A stretch of 64,000 nucleotides of DNA from Litorimonas sp963972195 (GTDB lineage Bacteria; Pseudomonadota; Alphaproteobacteria; Caulobacterales; Maricaulaceae): the NCBI GenBank assembly GCA_963972195.1, contig CAXATH010000002.1:310001-374000 (forward strand). The letters run 5' to 3'. The notes below the pieces were generated by a model. The model had not been told where the DNA came from. It ran no database searches and saw nothing but the letters and a program-made list of their open reading frames with translations. The translations under genes and the position numbers were made by a program. Positions 8,109 to 17,453 of the stretch are shown in pieces. How positions within the stretch are numbered: the stretch's first letter is position 1; each line of letters starts with the position of its first letter.

Positions 8109-9274
8109 TATAAAATCGATTCATAAATTTTGACCGTGGCATCATAACTCATGGCGCGTGGGTTGTTTTGTAGAACTCGGTCTTTGGTCATCGCGTCTTC
8201 AGCCATAATCGGGATGGCGTCTGCTGGAATGTTGACTTCGGTCAGGGTGAGGGGAACGGCCGTTTCGTTTTTGATCCGAATAAGATCGTCAATCAGCGCG
8301 CCGCCATTTGCAGCAAGACCAAGGCTCCCTGCGATTTCGCCATACCATGCCTCGGCATTGGACTGATTGTATTTCAGAACCTCGGTCAAAACGAGCGCGT
8401 TTGAGAGGCCGTGCGGCACATGGAAGAACCCTCCGAGAGGGTAGGCAAGGGCGTGAACCGCGCCGACCGGGGCGTTGGAAAAGGCCTGGCCGGCGAGCAT
8501 GGCGCCAATAAGCATGGTTTCCCGCGCCTCCAAATCGTCCGGATGATTACACGCTTGAACAATGGAGTTTCGAAGCTTGCCTAGAGCCGTCAGGGCCAGA
8601 GCATCAGAAATCGGGTTCTTTTGCTTCACCGACGTGTAGGCCTCAATCGCGTGAACCATGGCATCAATCCCGGTCGCCGCTGTGATCGATTTCGGAAGGC
8701 CAACGGTGAGTGCGCTATCGAGCAAAACTCGGTCGGCATAAAGCGCGTCCGCCACAATGCCGCTTTTCTCGGTCTCGCCTGTCGTAATAATAGCGACATT
8801 GGTGACTTCTGATCCCGTCCCTGATGTGGTTGGGATGAGCATGAGTGGAAGCCGTTTGCCTGTTGCATTCCCGACGCCATACACTTCTTGGATAGGGCGG
8901 TCATGGGCCGCCATATAGGCAATGACCTTGGCGGTATCCATGGGGCTGCCGCCGCCAAAACCAATGACGAGGCCAGCCTGAAATCCTTTGACGGCTTCAA
9001 CGCCTTTAAGGACGATCGCTTCGGGCGGGTCGGCGACGACGTCGTCAAACACCAAAACCTTATAGCCGGCGTCTTGAAGTGCGGCGAGACCTGCATCCAT
9101 CAAACCGAGTGAGGCCACGCCCTTATCGGTAATGACAGCAATCCGTTTATTCAAACAAAGTCCGTCGACATATTGGTCGAGCTTCGACGCGCCTCCATTT
9201 TCTATACGAATATCGGAAACCGTCTGGAAGGAATGTGCTTTCATGTTTCCAGTATGGCGGAAATTGCGTGGCAT
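8108..9274 (-). CDS. Iron-containing alcohol dehydrogenase
   Basis: A group III (iron-activated) NAD(P)-dependent alcohol dehydrogenase of 388 residues. The dinucleotide-binding motif GGGSPMDT is at 107-114. The expected metal ligands are D204 and H208 (GIDAMVHAIEAY), H274 (GAVHALAYPLGG) and H288 (HVPHGLSNA), with the 14-residue gap between the last two typical of this family. The ATG at 9274 has a clear ribosome site, GAGGGAG, about 9 bases upstream; a second in-frame ATG at 9244 lacks one as good. It is the first gene of a pair with the thioesterase. Substrates in this family range from short alcohols to 4-hydroxybutyrate and lactaldehyde, and nothing here fixes which. Confidence 0.88.
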   Translation of the reverse strand: MPRNFRHTGNMKAHSFQTVSDIRIENGGASKLDQYVDGLCLNKRIAVITDKGVASLGLMDAGLAALQDAGYKVLVFDDVVADPPEAIVLKGVEAVKGFQAGLVIGFGGGSPMDTAKVIAYMAAHDRPIQEVYGVGNATGKRLPLMLIPTTSGTGSEVTNVAIITTGETEKSGIVADALYADRVLLDSALTVGLPKSITAATGIDAMVHAIEAYTSVKQKNPISDALALTALGKLRNSIVQACNHPDDLEARETMLIGAMLAGQAFSNAPVGAVHALAYPLGGFFHVPHGLSNALVLTEVLKYNQSNAEAWYGEIAGSLGLAANGGALIDDLIRIKNETAVPLTLTEVNIPADAIPIMAEDAMTKDRVLQNNPRAMSYDATVKIYESIL

Positions 9275-9697
9275 GTCATGTAACTCCCTCGTGTTACGTC
9301 CATGCGATTTTTTTTGATGGCGGCTCCGAAACTGCCTCAGGTAAACTCGACTTGCCCCATCTAGGTAAGAACGAGTTTAGTCTAGTTGTCGATCGGTGAG
9401 GGGCTTCAGTCGACCCACGAGGGTGATTGGGGACTGAATGATTTTGTAGGCTCTGAAATTTTAACGCGACTTAGCCTAATCTGACCGATTCCCATACGCC
9501 GACCTCTGCAACGGGAGGCTTCCCGCCAAATTTTACTAATCATTCAGTAGATAAATTACGTGGTAAACCAATGAGATATTAAATTGGTAATACCAATTAT
9601 CATTAATTGGTAGTGATAACGGGTTGACACTGATATATATATCGGTTCATTAAACCTCAGTAATAATAAAAGTTATAATGAATAGGGGATTTGCGAT
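9275..9697. other. Divergent intergenic region upstream of TonB receptor 1
   Basis: This 423-base gap lies between the alcohol dehydrogenase (leftward) and the first alginate-locus receptor (rightward). It contains an 8-bp inverted repeat (TAAACTCG at 9342-9349 and CGAGTTTA at 9372-9379, 22 bases apart), a regulator-type palindrome at 9582-9598, TTGACA at 9624-9629 and the 12-bp palindrome GATATATATATC at 9632-9643. No tRNA or small gene is recognisable. Confidence 0.6.
9582..9598. promoter_or_regulatory. Operator-like palindrome (GntR/FadR type), site 1
   Basis: AATTGGTAATACCAATT is an 8-1-8 perfect inverted repeat that contains TGGTAATACCA, an exact match to the TNGTNNNACNA pattern known for FadR-subfamily GntR regulators. 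It sits about 100 bases before the receptor-1 start, and a further half-site ATTGGT is at 9605-9610. I infer that the GntR gene at 16653 binds here. Confidence 0.6.
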
Positions 9698-12600
9698 ATG
9701 CACTCATCAACTTCCGGAAAAGCTATATTTGCTCGCCTGACGGCAGGCTTCCTAAAAAAGTCACTGCTTTTAGGGGTGGGGATGCCGACTCTCTGTGTTG
9801 CAAGTGCTGCCTACGCACAAGATCCTTATTTGGATGAGGATCTGGTAGATGACGAAGTGGTCGCTACGGGTACCCGTCAAGTGATTCAGGATTCCATCTC
9901 CCTGAAACGCAATTCTGACCAAATCGTTGACGGCTTATCGGCTTCTGAAATCGGCGACCTTCCCGCTTTGTCGATCGGAGAGGCCTTGGAAACAATTACG
10001 GGTGTGGCGTCACATCGGGAAAATGGCGGCGCTACAGAAGTCTCTATCCGCGGATTAGGGCCATATTTGTCTTCAACAATTTTCAATGGACGTGAAGCGA
10101 CAAACGGATCGGGGGACAGATCGGTAAATTTCTCACAATTTCCATCTGAGCTGATGAGCAAATTAGCGGTCTTTAAAACGCAGGATGCCAGTCAAATTGA
10201 AGGCGGGGTGGCAGGTCAAATCCAAATCGAAACACTTAAGCCGTTGGATTATGACAACCAACGTTTTCAAGTAGACCTTAAAGGCAACGTCAATCCAGAC
10301 CAACTTAATCAAGAGGATACCCGGGCCGGAGATATCGGATATCGCGGTACACTATCATATGTCGATCAATATGAACTTCCAAATGGCGGCGATATCGGGT
10401 TCTCTATCGGGGTTCAGCGTAGCGATATTTCGCAGCCCGAACAGGAGATTCAATCGACGAGCAACACAGGGAGTTCTTCTTTTGCCTGTTTGGTCGGCAG
10501 TACCCAGAACCAAGGCTTTTCGAACAACACATCAACAGATGATGATTGCGAGGATAACCCGGCCGGTAGCAGCAATAATGGAGGTTATAACACGGCTATC
10601 GACCCGGAAACCGGAGTAGCAATAGATTCTGGTGAAACCTTTGCCTTTGTTCCGTCACAGCGACACTACCGTCAAAACGATACACGTGACGAGCGCGACG
10701 CTATTTTCTCGGCGCTACAATGGCAGCCGAATGATCGATGGGATGTCAATCTTGACGTGGAATGGTCAAAGCGTGTCCAATCGGAAACGCGAAATAACCT
10801 GACATTTAACGGTCAGAAGAGAAATGATCGGGATATTGATCTGCCGGGGAATGAAAACACCAGCACATTTGATCAGCTCGAGTTTACAAACCTTGGCGCG
10901 ATTACGAATTTCGTCACCGACAATTCACTTGAAGTTCAAGGGGATAATTACGAGCGAGAGGAAACTTATATTGGCGGTGGATTGAACGTGGCTTATGATG
11001 TCACAGACCGTCTGAGTATGTCTGCCGATGTGTCCTTTTCTGAAACAAAGCGAACAGAGCAGGGTATTCAGTTTAGGGCTCAATCAGATGTCACGCCGGT
11101 TATTCAATGGGATCTCGATTCAGGCATTCCGCAATATACTCTATTCAATGACGAATTTGATGTGACAGATCACTCAATGTTTATTGACCGGTATCGGGTG
11201 CGGATCGACAAAGACCTCGACCGTCGAAATACCAGCAAGGCTGCGCGACTGGATTTCCTTTATGACGCTGACTTTGGCCCTATTAACAGTATTGAAGCAG
11301 GCGTGAGGTACTCTGAGCTGGAATATTTGGCGCTGGATGGCGGTAATAATAGCCAGGGCCGTTTGGAGTTTGAAATCCGGAACGACCGTAACTCCGACGG
11401 TGACGATGCAGGGGATGGCGATACGCCGGAAGAGGCCGCCGCTATTCAAGCCCAAATCGATGCAGGCAACGAGGTCATCGCTAATTTAAACTCAAGCTGC
11501 CGCACAAATTTCCCAGAGGATAATTTCCTGAGTTCCGTCCGAGAGGGCGCGCTTGTTACTAATGTGAGTAGTGATGGACAAATACTGAGCGAGAGAAACT
11601 CTTGGGCCACATTTGACCCCAATTGTATCGCGGAAGGAGTTCTCGGTTTTGCGGGTATTCCGTTCCAGATTCCGGATCTGATGGAAGAAATCTCCTCTAC
11701 GACCGATGTCACCGAGACCACTCTCGCTGGTTACGTGATGGCGACCTACGACACAACATTGGACGGTTTGCCTTGGCGCGGTAATTTTGGCGTGCGAGTT
11801 GTCGATACATCCGTGGATTCCGTCGGCTATCGTCAGGGATATACTATTTCAACAAATACCGATGGCGGTTTGGAGATTACCCCCTCCCAGAATAATGCAG
11901 AGCGCGTCACCGGCGGAGGCGGCTATACGGAAATTCTTCCGAGCGCGAATATGATCGTTGATATCAACGATGAAGTTCTTTTCCGCGCCGGCGTATTCCG
12001 GGGTCTATCTCGTGCCGATCCGGCGGATATGAATTTTAGCCGTGTCTTTACGACGAATGATGGAGATGATGACGATCCAATCACGACCATTGACGGACTC
12101 ATTCAGGGCGTGAATGCGTCTGGTAATCCAAATTCCCAGCCGCTTACATCGTGGAATGTGGACGTTGGAGTCGAGTGGTATCCAAACCCTGACTCGATCT
12201 TTGCTTTAAGTACTTATTACAAGCAATTCAAAGGTGGTTTCGAGTTTGCGCGTTCCACTGAAACCTATGTCATTGACGGTCGGGACGTAACAGTTCCGGT
12301 GACATTGACGCAATCTAATCAGGAGACAAGCGAGCTCTTTGGCGTGGAAATTACAGCTTCTCACCGCTTCTCTTATCTACCAGGTTTGTTGAGTGGATTT
12401 GGGACCAAGCTTAGCTACAACTATGCCGAGTCGAACTTTGAATTCGAAGATAGCTTATATGGTGATATTGGCTTCCGGGATGAGAATGGTGACTTTGTAC
12501 TGACGAATGAAGGCATTGTCGCACCCGCCGGCATTCCGGGGCTGTCTGAGCATGTGTTCTCTGCGCAGCTTTATTATCAAATTGGAGACCTGGACCTTCA

Positions 12601-12853
12601 GGGCATCTACAAATACCGGAGCGATTACTTCCAGCCATTTACTTCCAATAGCACGCGTATCCGTTACGTCGGCGATGTCGGAGTGTTTGAAGCCCGGGCG
12701 TCTTATAAAGTAAATGATAATATCAGGCTATCTGTTGAAGCGATCAACCTCTTCGATGAGCCAAAAAATCAATACAAATGGACACAAGATGACCTCTATG
12801 AGGTGAATGTTTACGGTCCGCGTGTGTTCTTCGGAATAAGAGGAAAATTCTAA
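9698..12853 (+). CDS. TonB-dependent outer-membrane receptor 1 (alginate locus)
   Basis: A 1051-residue TonB-dependent receptor, probably importing alginate oligosaccharides through the outer membrane. A signal peptide runs from 1 to about 40, with cleavage suggested at AYA/QD. A TonB-box-like DEVVATG is at 52-58. The plug domain follows (about 60-195), with the VSIRGLG and IEGGVAGQI segments typical of large Caulobacter/Xanthomonas-type receptors, and then a long barrel that ends in a terminal phenylalanine (FFGIRGKF). The ribosome site AGGGGA lies about 9 bases before the ATG. Carbohydrate specificity is inferred from the neighbouring lyases, not from the receptor itself. It ends at a strong terminator at 12882-12915, so it is probably its own transcription unit. 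Confidence 0.9.
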   Translation: MHSSTSGKAIFARLTAGFLKKSLLLGVGMPTLCVASAAYAQDPYLDEDLVDDEVVATGTRQVIQDSISLKRNSDQIVDGLSASEIGDLPALSIGEALETITGVASHRENGGATEVSIRGLGPYLSSTIFNGREATNGSGDRSVNFSQFPSELMSKLAVFKTQDASQIEGGVAGQIQIETLKPLDYDNQRFQVDLKGNVNPDQLNQEDTRAGDIGYRGTLSYVDQYELPNGGDIGFSIGVQRSDISQPEQEIQSTSNTGSSSFACLVGSTQNQGFSNNTSTDDDCEDNPAGSSNNGGYNTAIDPETGVAIDSGETFAFVPSQRHYRQNDTRDERDAIFSALQWQPNDRWDVNLDVEWSKRVQSETRNNLTFNGQKRNDRDIDLPGNENTSTFDQLEFTNLGAITNFVTDNSLEVQGDNYEREETYIGGGLNVAYDVTDRLSMSADVSFSETKRTEQGIQFRAQSDVTPVIQWDLDSGIPQYTLFNDEFDVTDHSMFIDRYRVRIDKDLDRRNTSKAARLDFLYDADFGPINSIEAGVRYSELEYLALDGGNNSQGRLEFEIRNDRNSDGDDAGDGDTPEEAAAIQAQIDAGNEVIANLNSSCRTNFPEDNFLSSVREGALVTNVSSDGQILSERNSWATFDPNCIAEGVLGFAGIPFQIPDLMEEISSTTDVTETTLAGYVMATYDTTLDGLPWRGNFGVRVVDTSVDSVGYRQGYTISTNTDGGLEITPSQNNAERVTGGGGYTEILPSANMIVDINDEVLFRAGVFRGLSRADPADMNFSRVFTTNDGDDDDPITTIDGLIQGVNASGNPNSQPLTSWNVDVGVEWYPNPDSIFALSTYYKQFKGGFEFARSTETYVIDGRDVTVPVTLTQSNQETSELFGVEITASHRFSYLPGLLSGFGTKLSYNYAESNFEFEDSLYGDIGFRDENGDFVLTNEGIVAPAGIPGLSEHVFSAQLYYQIGDLDLQGIYKYRSDYFQPFTSNSTRIRYVGDVGVFEARASYKVNDNIRLSVEAINLFDEPKNQYKWTQDDLYEVNVYGPRVFFGIRGKF

Positions 12854-12881
12854 GAGCCTCCTTACAAGACTCCTTGCACTT

Positions 12882-12915
12882 GCACGCTTTTCGGATTCGA
12901 AGAGCGTGCTTTTTT
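12882..12915 (+). terminator. Strong intrinsic terminator of receptor 1
   Basis: A 12-bp stem (GCACGCTTTTCG pairing with CGAAGAGCGTGC, with one G-T pair) closes a GATT loop and runs directly into TTTTTT. This is a textbook Rho-independent terminator placed about 30 bases after the receptor stop. Confidence 0.9.
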
Positions 12916-13273
12916 ATGGAAATTGGTATGGCCGCGCTTCCCACGATGAGCATATTGATTGTATTTGCTTAACAAAAAGCATCAAAATGGTGAAATATCT
13001 TATTGGATCTCGACCTGGTCTAAGTACTCGCACTGCGTTTTCATGAGGCGCGAAAAGATTTAACTTCCGCCTCAATTCCCTTACTAGCGCTAGAGTTTAG
13101 ACACATTCGTCTTGGCGCGTTAAGGGCATGAAGGGACTACATTTTTTAGAAAGTAAGTTCTCTGCTTTCAAGCCGTATCTCCAAAGCTTGTACCGAGAAG
13201 ATAGGTTTCATCTTGCCGCTATTTAACCGTTGTATTTTCAGAAAGTCACCGGAACTACGCTCCGCCCCTGACA

Positions 13274-13288
13274 ATTGGTATGACCAAT
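13274..13288. promoter_or_regulatory. Operator-like palindrome (GntR/FadR type), site 2
   Basis: ATTGGT-ATG-ACCAAT contains TGGTATGACCA, another exact TNGTNNNACNA match. It sits 28 bases before a TTGACA -35-like box at 13316-13321; the best -10 at 17-bp spacing is TTTTAT at 13339-13344. It precedes receptor 2. Confidence 0.6.
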
Positions 13289-13403
13289 AAAGCTAAGTTT
13301 GGTCAATCAAATAGGTTGACAGATTTCAAAATATTGGTTTTTATGCGGTAACAAAAACGGAATCCGTAAAAATTCGGTTTCACCACGATATAGGGGAATA
13401 ATT

Positions 13404-16400
13404 ATGACGCAGCTACGCGACACCTTCGGGTACTCATTTTTCAAAAAGTCTCTTTTACTCAGCGTCGGGGTTTCGACTCTAGCCTTGCCCCAAATGGTGA
13501 TGGCGCAAGACGCGCAGGTTGAGCAAGACATCCAAGCAGAACAAAATGATCCTACAGATGAGGTTGTCGCTACCGGCATTCGCCAATCGCTCGAAAACGC
13601 GCTTGTTGAAAAACGTCAGGCCGATAGCCTTGTTGAAGTTATTATCGCTGAAGATATCGGTAAGCTTCCGGATCAGAACTTGGCCGAGGTTCTCGAAAAC
13701 ATCACAGGTATTCAAATTACCCGAACAGAAGGGGTGGGGACAGGCGTTCAGATTCGCGGATCAGATCAAAACCTTATTCAGTTCAACGGTGTCACAACGG
13801 TCGGCGCCGGAAATGGCCGCGGCGGTATCAATTTTACAGATGTTAATCCGGCTATCATCGCGGGTCTTGAAGTCGTCAAAGCGCCTGAGGCGCACCACAT
13901 TGAAGGTGCGGTCGGCGGTACAATCAACCTGAGAACAATCCGTCCTCTTGATCTGAGAGACACCTTGGCGTCTATTCGCGTTCAAGGAGAAGACAGTAGT
14001 CTGACCGAAGGTATTTCGCCGAGAGTTTCCGGGGCCCTGGGCAAGAACTGGGAGAACGCGAAAGGCCAAGAGATCGGCTTTGTCCTGAGCGGGAGTTATA
14101 CAGAATCCGAGAACACGGCATTCCGTCCACGTCTGGATAGGGACAATCTGGTTGATTGCACAGGCGACACGCCGCCGTCCCATTGTCCGACCGGAGCAGA
14201 TTCCTTTTTGGGGGTTCAGTTCCTGAACCAGGTTCAAAGAACGCAGGAGTTTGAAACTTTTAATATTGCGGGTTCTTTAGAGGCTAAACCAACCGATAGT
14301 TTGAAGCTTTTTGCAGATGTCGTCTATAATGATCAGCAACAAAGCCTGTCAGGGTCGAGAGTTCAGGCGTCTACCGTTAGTTTTCTTAATGGCGGTAGTG
14401 ATCAGTCCAATGGCGCTAATGCAAACTTTACAGCTTTTGAAACTTACGACTTAGGGTCTGCTCCAGGCGAGGGCGGCACCCAAGCCTTTGGAGACATTCT
14501 CGCTGTCACGGCAGGTACTTTTTCTCCGCTGCAAGGTGATATAGGCGCGAGCGGACGGGGCGCCCCGTTCCTGCGGATTGGTTCCGATGCGGGATCACGT
14601 TTCACTGAAACAACAACCTTGAGGCTTGGTGGTGAGTGGGAAGCAACGGAGGCCCTGACACTTAAGGCTGAGTTTGCGAGGTCCAGTTCCGACACGATTA
14701 ATCCGAACTTGTTCGTCAACCTCAATTTTATTAATCCGAACTCATATATTGCTCCGAGCGGCAGTGATTTCCGAGATGAAAACGGTACACCCTTCATCTT
14801 TGACCTCAGCGACGGTTTCGGCTTTGACGTCAATTTCGATGACCCCTTTGCGCCAACTGAAGGCCAGCTCCTAGACCCAAACAATTATGTGTTTGATGGT
14901 AATCCGGGTTACAGCGCGGATGTTCGGGAAAATGTTGACAGGGCTTGGCGTATTGACGGAATTTACGACTTCTCTCAGACAGGCCTATCTGACTTTCTCA
15001 GCTCTGTGGAAGTTGGCGCTCGATTTGGTGAGCGCACGAGTATCAGAGATGACCGGTCTGCGTCCGTCAGCGGCAGCGGCACACTTTCAGGAAGCTTGAA
15101 TGCGTCAGGCATTACTCAGCTTCTAAGTGAAATCCCCGACAATTTTGCTTCCGGAACAGGAAATTCCTTGGCGGTTGACGGAGTGCTGCAGGTAAGCCCG
15201 AATTTAACGCGGGACACTTCAGCGGCTGTCGCCACGATCAATGCCGCCGCTGCGGCGCAAGGTCTTGGACCGATATTCACATCGGGTTTGACCTCCGATG
15301 AATCAGCTTTCTTTAATATTAAAGAAAAAACGACTGCGATTTACGGCCAGGCAAATTTTGGCTTTGGAAGGCTCAGCGGCAATGCAGGTCTGCGCTATAT
15401 AGATACGGACCTAGAGTCGACAGCTAACCAATTTACCGACGGCGTCGCGACATTGGTCACAATTGACAGCAGTTATGATCATTACCTACCGCGCGTGAAC
15501 CTTGCATTTGATGTGACCGACGACATTATCTTGCGTGGGTCATATTCCGAAGATATTCGCCGCCCCGACTTCAATGACGTGACAGCCGCAAGAACATTCC
15601 CGGATTTTGGTGGTGTTAATGGCAATTCTATTGGTGGTAACCCGTTCCTCGTTCCGGAGGAAATTGAGAGTTGGGACGCCTCTGTTGACTGGTATTTTGC
15701 GCCAGAAGCCGTGTTGAGTGTCGGCGTTTTCCGTAAAGAACGAAGCGGCCTTTTCGGAAACGTCGTCGATACGCCGGATGAAACAGGCGGAGTTCGTGAT
15801 ACGACTGCGCCTTGTGAAAATGGCGGAATTTTCTCTCCGGGAACAGAGGCCGGTATCTTCGGGAATGGCGAGGTCGGCGTTTGTGTCGGCAATCAATCAA
15901 CTTTCAACTCTGATAATTCTACCACGCAAGAGGGCGTCGAAGTGGCGCTGCAATATAATTTTGCGGATTGGGAGGACAGACTTGGTAGTTTCGCTTGGGC
16001 GTCCGGTTTTGGTCTCCTTGCCAACTACACATACCAAAACGAAGATAATAATACCGGTTTTGTCCCGGTTTCGGGAAGTCGAAACCTCGCCATTTTGGCT
16101 GCGCAAGGGTTTAACGCTCCAACGCGCGAGGCAGCAACTTTACCAAATCTCTCCAATCATGCTTATAACTTGACTGGATATTATGAGAAATATGGTCTGT
16201 CAGCTCGATTGCGTTATACTTGGCGTGATTCTTTCGCGACAACGGATTTGCCAGGCACCGGCAATATCTTGACCCCAATTGGGTTCACAGGCATCCAAGA
16301 AGCTCGGGGTCAGCTCAATGGGTCTGTCGCCTATGACGTGACGGATCAATTCACTGTTCAAGTCGACGCGGTTAATCTGACGGAGGCCTCTTCAGACGTT

Positions 16401-16484
16401 TACTGCGTAAGCGATGGTGGGCTGCTGTGTTACCAAGGTATCACCGATCGCCGTATCGTCTTCGGGGCCAGCTACACATTCTAA
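13404..16484 (+). CDS. TonB-dependent outer-membrane receptor 2 (alginate locus)
   Basis: A 1026-residue TonB-dependent receptor. A signal peptide ends near 34 (MVMA/QD). The TonB-box-like DEVVATG is at 52-58, the same position as in receptor 1. The plug contains VLENITGIQITR, VQIRGSDQN and the IEGAVGGTINLRTIRPLD stretch typical of the Caulobacter/Xanthomonas receptor class. The barrel ends in FGASYTF. The ribosome site AGGGGAA lies 7 bases before the ATG. Barrel sequences of the two receptors are clearly different, so they are not a recent duplication and may take different oligosaccharide sizes or M/G compositions. The alginate role is inferred from context. Confidence 0.9.
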   Translation: MTQLRDTFGYSFFKKSLLLSVGVSTLALPQMVMAQDAQVEQDIQAEQNDPTDEVVATGIRQSLENALVEKRQADSLVEVIIAEDIGKLPDQNLAEVLENITGIQITRTEGVGTGVQIRGSDQNLIQFNGVTTVGAGNGRGGINFTDVNPAIIAGLEVVKAPEAHHIEGAVGGTINLRTIRPLDLRDTLASIRVQGEDSSLTEGISPRVSGALGKNWENAKGQEIGFVLSGSYTESENTAFRPRLDRDNLVDCTGDTPPSHCPTGADSFLGVQFLNQVQRTQEFETFNIAGSLEAKPTDSLKLFADVVYNDQQQSLSGSRVQASTVSFLNGGSDQSNGANANFTAFETYDLGSAPGEGGTQAFGDILAVTAGTFSPLQGDIGASGRGAPFLRIGSDAGSRFTETTTLRLGGEWEATEALTLKAEFARSSSDTINPNLFVNLNFINPNSYIAPSGSDFRDENGTPFIFDLSDGFGFDVNFDDPFAPTEGQLLDPNNYVFDGNPGYSADVRENVDRAWRIDGIYDFSQTGLSDFLSSVEVGARFGERTSIRDDRSASVSGSGTLSGSLNASGITQLLSEIPDNFASGTGNSLAVDGVLQVSPNLTRDTSAAVATINAAAAAQGLGPIFTSGLTSDESAFFNIKEKTTAIYGQANFGFGRLSGNAGLRYIDTDLESTANQFTDGVATLVTIDSSYDHYLPRVNLAFDVTDDIILRGSYSEDIRRPDFNDVTAARTFPDFGGVNGNSIGGNPFLVPEEIESWDASVDWYFAPEAVLSVGVFRKERSGLFGNVVDTPDETGGVRDTTAPCENGGIFSPGTEAGIFGNGEVGVCVGNQSTFNSDNSTTQEGVEVALQYNFADWEDRLGSFAWASGFGLLANYTYQNEDNNTGFVPVSGSRNLAILAAQGFNAPTREAATLPNLSNHAYNLTGYYEKYGLSARLRYTWRDSFATTDLPGTGNILTPIGFTGIQEARGQLNGSVAYDVTDQFTVQVDAVNLTEASSDVYCVSDGGLLCYQGITDRRIVFGASYTF

Positions 16485-16523
16485 TAAAGAGGGCTGCTGC
16501 CACCATTCTCTAAATAAATTCAG

Positions 16524-16545
16524 ACGTCTCGCGACGGCGAGGCGT
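16524..16545 (+). terminator. Hairpin downstream of receptor 2
   Basis: A 9-bp stem (ACGTCTCGC with GCGAGGCGT, one G-T pair) closes a GACG loop. It is followed only by TTAATATCC, so the T run is weak; it may end or protect the receptor-2 message. Confidence 0.5.
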
Positions 16546-16592
16546 TAATATCCAGGTGAACCGAATTAGACATTAAATTAGAGATTCGGACT

Positions 16593-16608
16593 ATTGGTAT
16601 AGACAAAT
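16593..16608. promoter_or_regulatory. Operator-like site 3, upstream of the GntR gene
   Basis: ATTGGTATAGACAAAT is an imperfect copy of the operator motif, with a good left half (ATTGGT) and a degenerate right half. It starts exactly 32 bases before the second copy at 16625, about three helical turns, which would place two dimers on one face of the DNA. Confidence 0.5.
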
Positions 16609-16624
16609 GGGGAAAAATGTTAAT

Positions 16625-16640
16625 ATTGGTATAGATAACA
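16625..16640. promoter_or_regulatory. Operator-like site 4, adjacent to the GntR start
   Basis: ATTGGTATAGATAACA ends 12 bases before the regulator's ATG and shares its first 11 bases with site 3. The position suggests autoregulation by blocking transcription start or early elongation. Confidence 0.5.
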
Positions 16641-16652
16641 TTTGGGAAAATC

Positions 16653-17399
16653 ATGGCTGAACAACGTTTATACCACAAAGTAGCAAATCAGATTTTAGAG
16701 CTTATAGATTCGGGTGTATTTCCGCCCGGAAGCCGACTGCCCGGAGAGCGGGACTTAGCCGAAAAATTTGGCGTGAGCCGCGTTGCCATTCGCGAGGCCG
16801 AAATCGCCCTTCAGGCGCAAGGACGACTTGAAATTAAGGTTGGGTCCGGAGCCTATGTTTTGGACGGAAGCGAATATACGGCGCATGGATTGCCAAAAGT
16901 TGGTCCCTTTGAATTGACGGAAGCCAGAGCGCTCTTCGAGGCGGAGTCTGCAGCTTTGGCGGCTCCCATGATAACCGACGAAACCATTGCCGAACTTGAA
17001 CGGCTTATCCAAGTGATGATGGGGAAAATCGACTCAGACATGACAGCCGATGAGGCCGATGAGGAGTTCCACCTGACGATAGCAAAGGCGACGAATAACC
17101 CCGCTATCATTTATGTCATCGGCAGCATGTGGGGAATGCGTAAAGAAGCGTCGCAATTGCAAAAGGTTTACCGTTCGGTTTGCGACAAAGATCCAAGTCA
17201 CCGAGAAGATGAACACCAAGCTATTCTGGACGCGCTTAAGAACCGGGATTCCTCGGCCGCGCGCATCGCTATGCGCGCGCACTTCACGCGCATGATTGAG
17301 GCGCTTTTGGTGGCCTCCGAAGAGGAAGCCTACAGGGCGGTAAAGAAAAAAACCTCTGAAAGCCGCTCTCGTTTTTTGCTCAGCGCGCAGCTGGATTAG
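16653..17399 (+). CDS. GntR/FadR-family transcriptional regulator of the alginate locus
   Basis: A 248-residue regulator. The winged helix-turn-helix lies at about 8-70, with RLPGERDLAEKFGVSR and the wing GSGAYV. A FCD ligand-binding domain covers about 88-225. Putative FCD metal/ligand residues are D136 and H140 (DEEFH), H188 (EDEHQAI) and H210. Relatives (ExuR/UxuR/KdgR-type) respond to uronate or ketodeoxyuronate intermediates, so the inducer here is probably an alginate-derived keto acid such as DEHU, KDG or KDPG; that is inference. It lies between receptor 2 and the lyase operon. Operator-like repeats occur before the receptors, before itself and before the lyase operon. Confidence 0.88.
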   Translation: MAEQRLYHKVANQILELIDSGVFPPGSRLPGERDLAEKFGVSRVAIREAEIALQAQGRLEIKVGSGAYVLDGSEYTAHGLPKVGPFELTEARALFEAESAALAAPMITDETIAELERLIQVMMGKIDSDMTADEADEEFHLTIAKATNNPAIIYVIGSMWGMRKEASQLQKVYRSVCDKDPSHREDEHQAILDALKNRDSSAARIAMRAHFTRMIEALLVASEEEAYRAVKKKTSESRSRFLLSAQLD

Positions 17400-17417
17400 A
17401 CGCAAAACGCCTCTCTT

Positions 17418-17432
17418 ATTGACTATACCAAT
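17418..17432. promoter_or_regulatory. Operator-like site 5, upstream of the lyase operon
   Basis: ATTGAC-TAT-ACCAAT; read on the other strand it is ATTGGTATAGTCAAT, nearly the same as sites 3 and 4. It lies 18 bases after the GntR stop and about 27 bases before the -35 of the PL6 promoter. Confidence 0.5.
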
Positions 17433-17453
17433 CTGGCAAAATTGGTTTAATAT

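Larger units (their letters stand above)
12854..13403. other. Intergenic region between the two TonB receptors
   Basis: This 550-base gap contains the receptor-1 terminator (12882-12915), an isolated half-site ATTGGTATGGCC near 12922, an operator-like palindrome at 13274-13288, and a candidate promoter with TTGACA at 13316-13321. From about 12935 to 13270 I see no gene, no RNA signature and no clear repeat. Confidence 0.6.

Noticed and set aside
9632..9643. GATATATATATC considered as the -10 box for the TTGACA at 9624
   Set aside because: It starts only 2 bases after the -35 box, far short of the required 16-18 bases.
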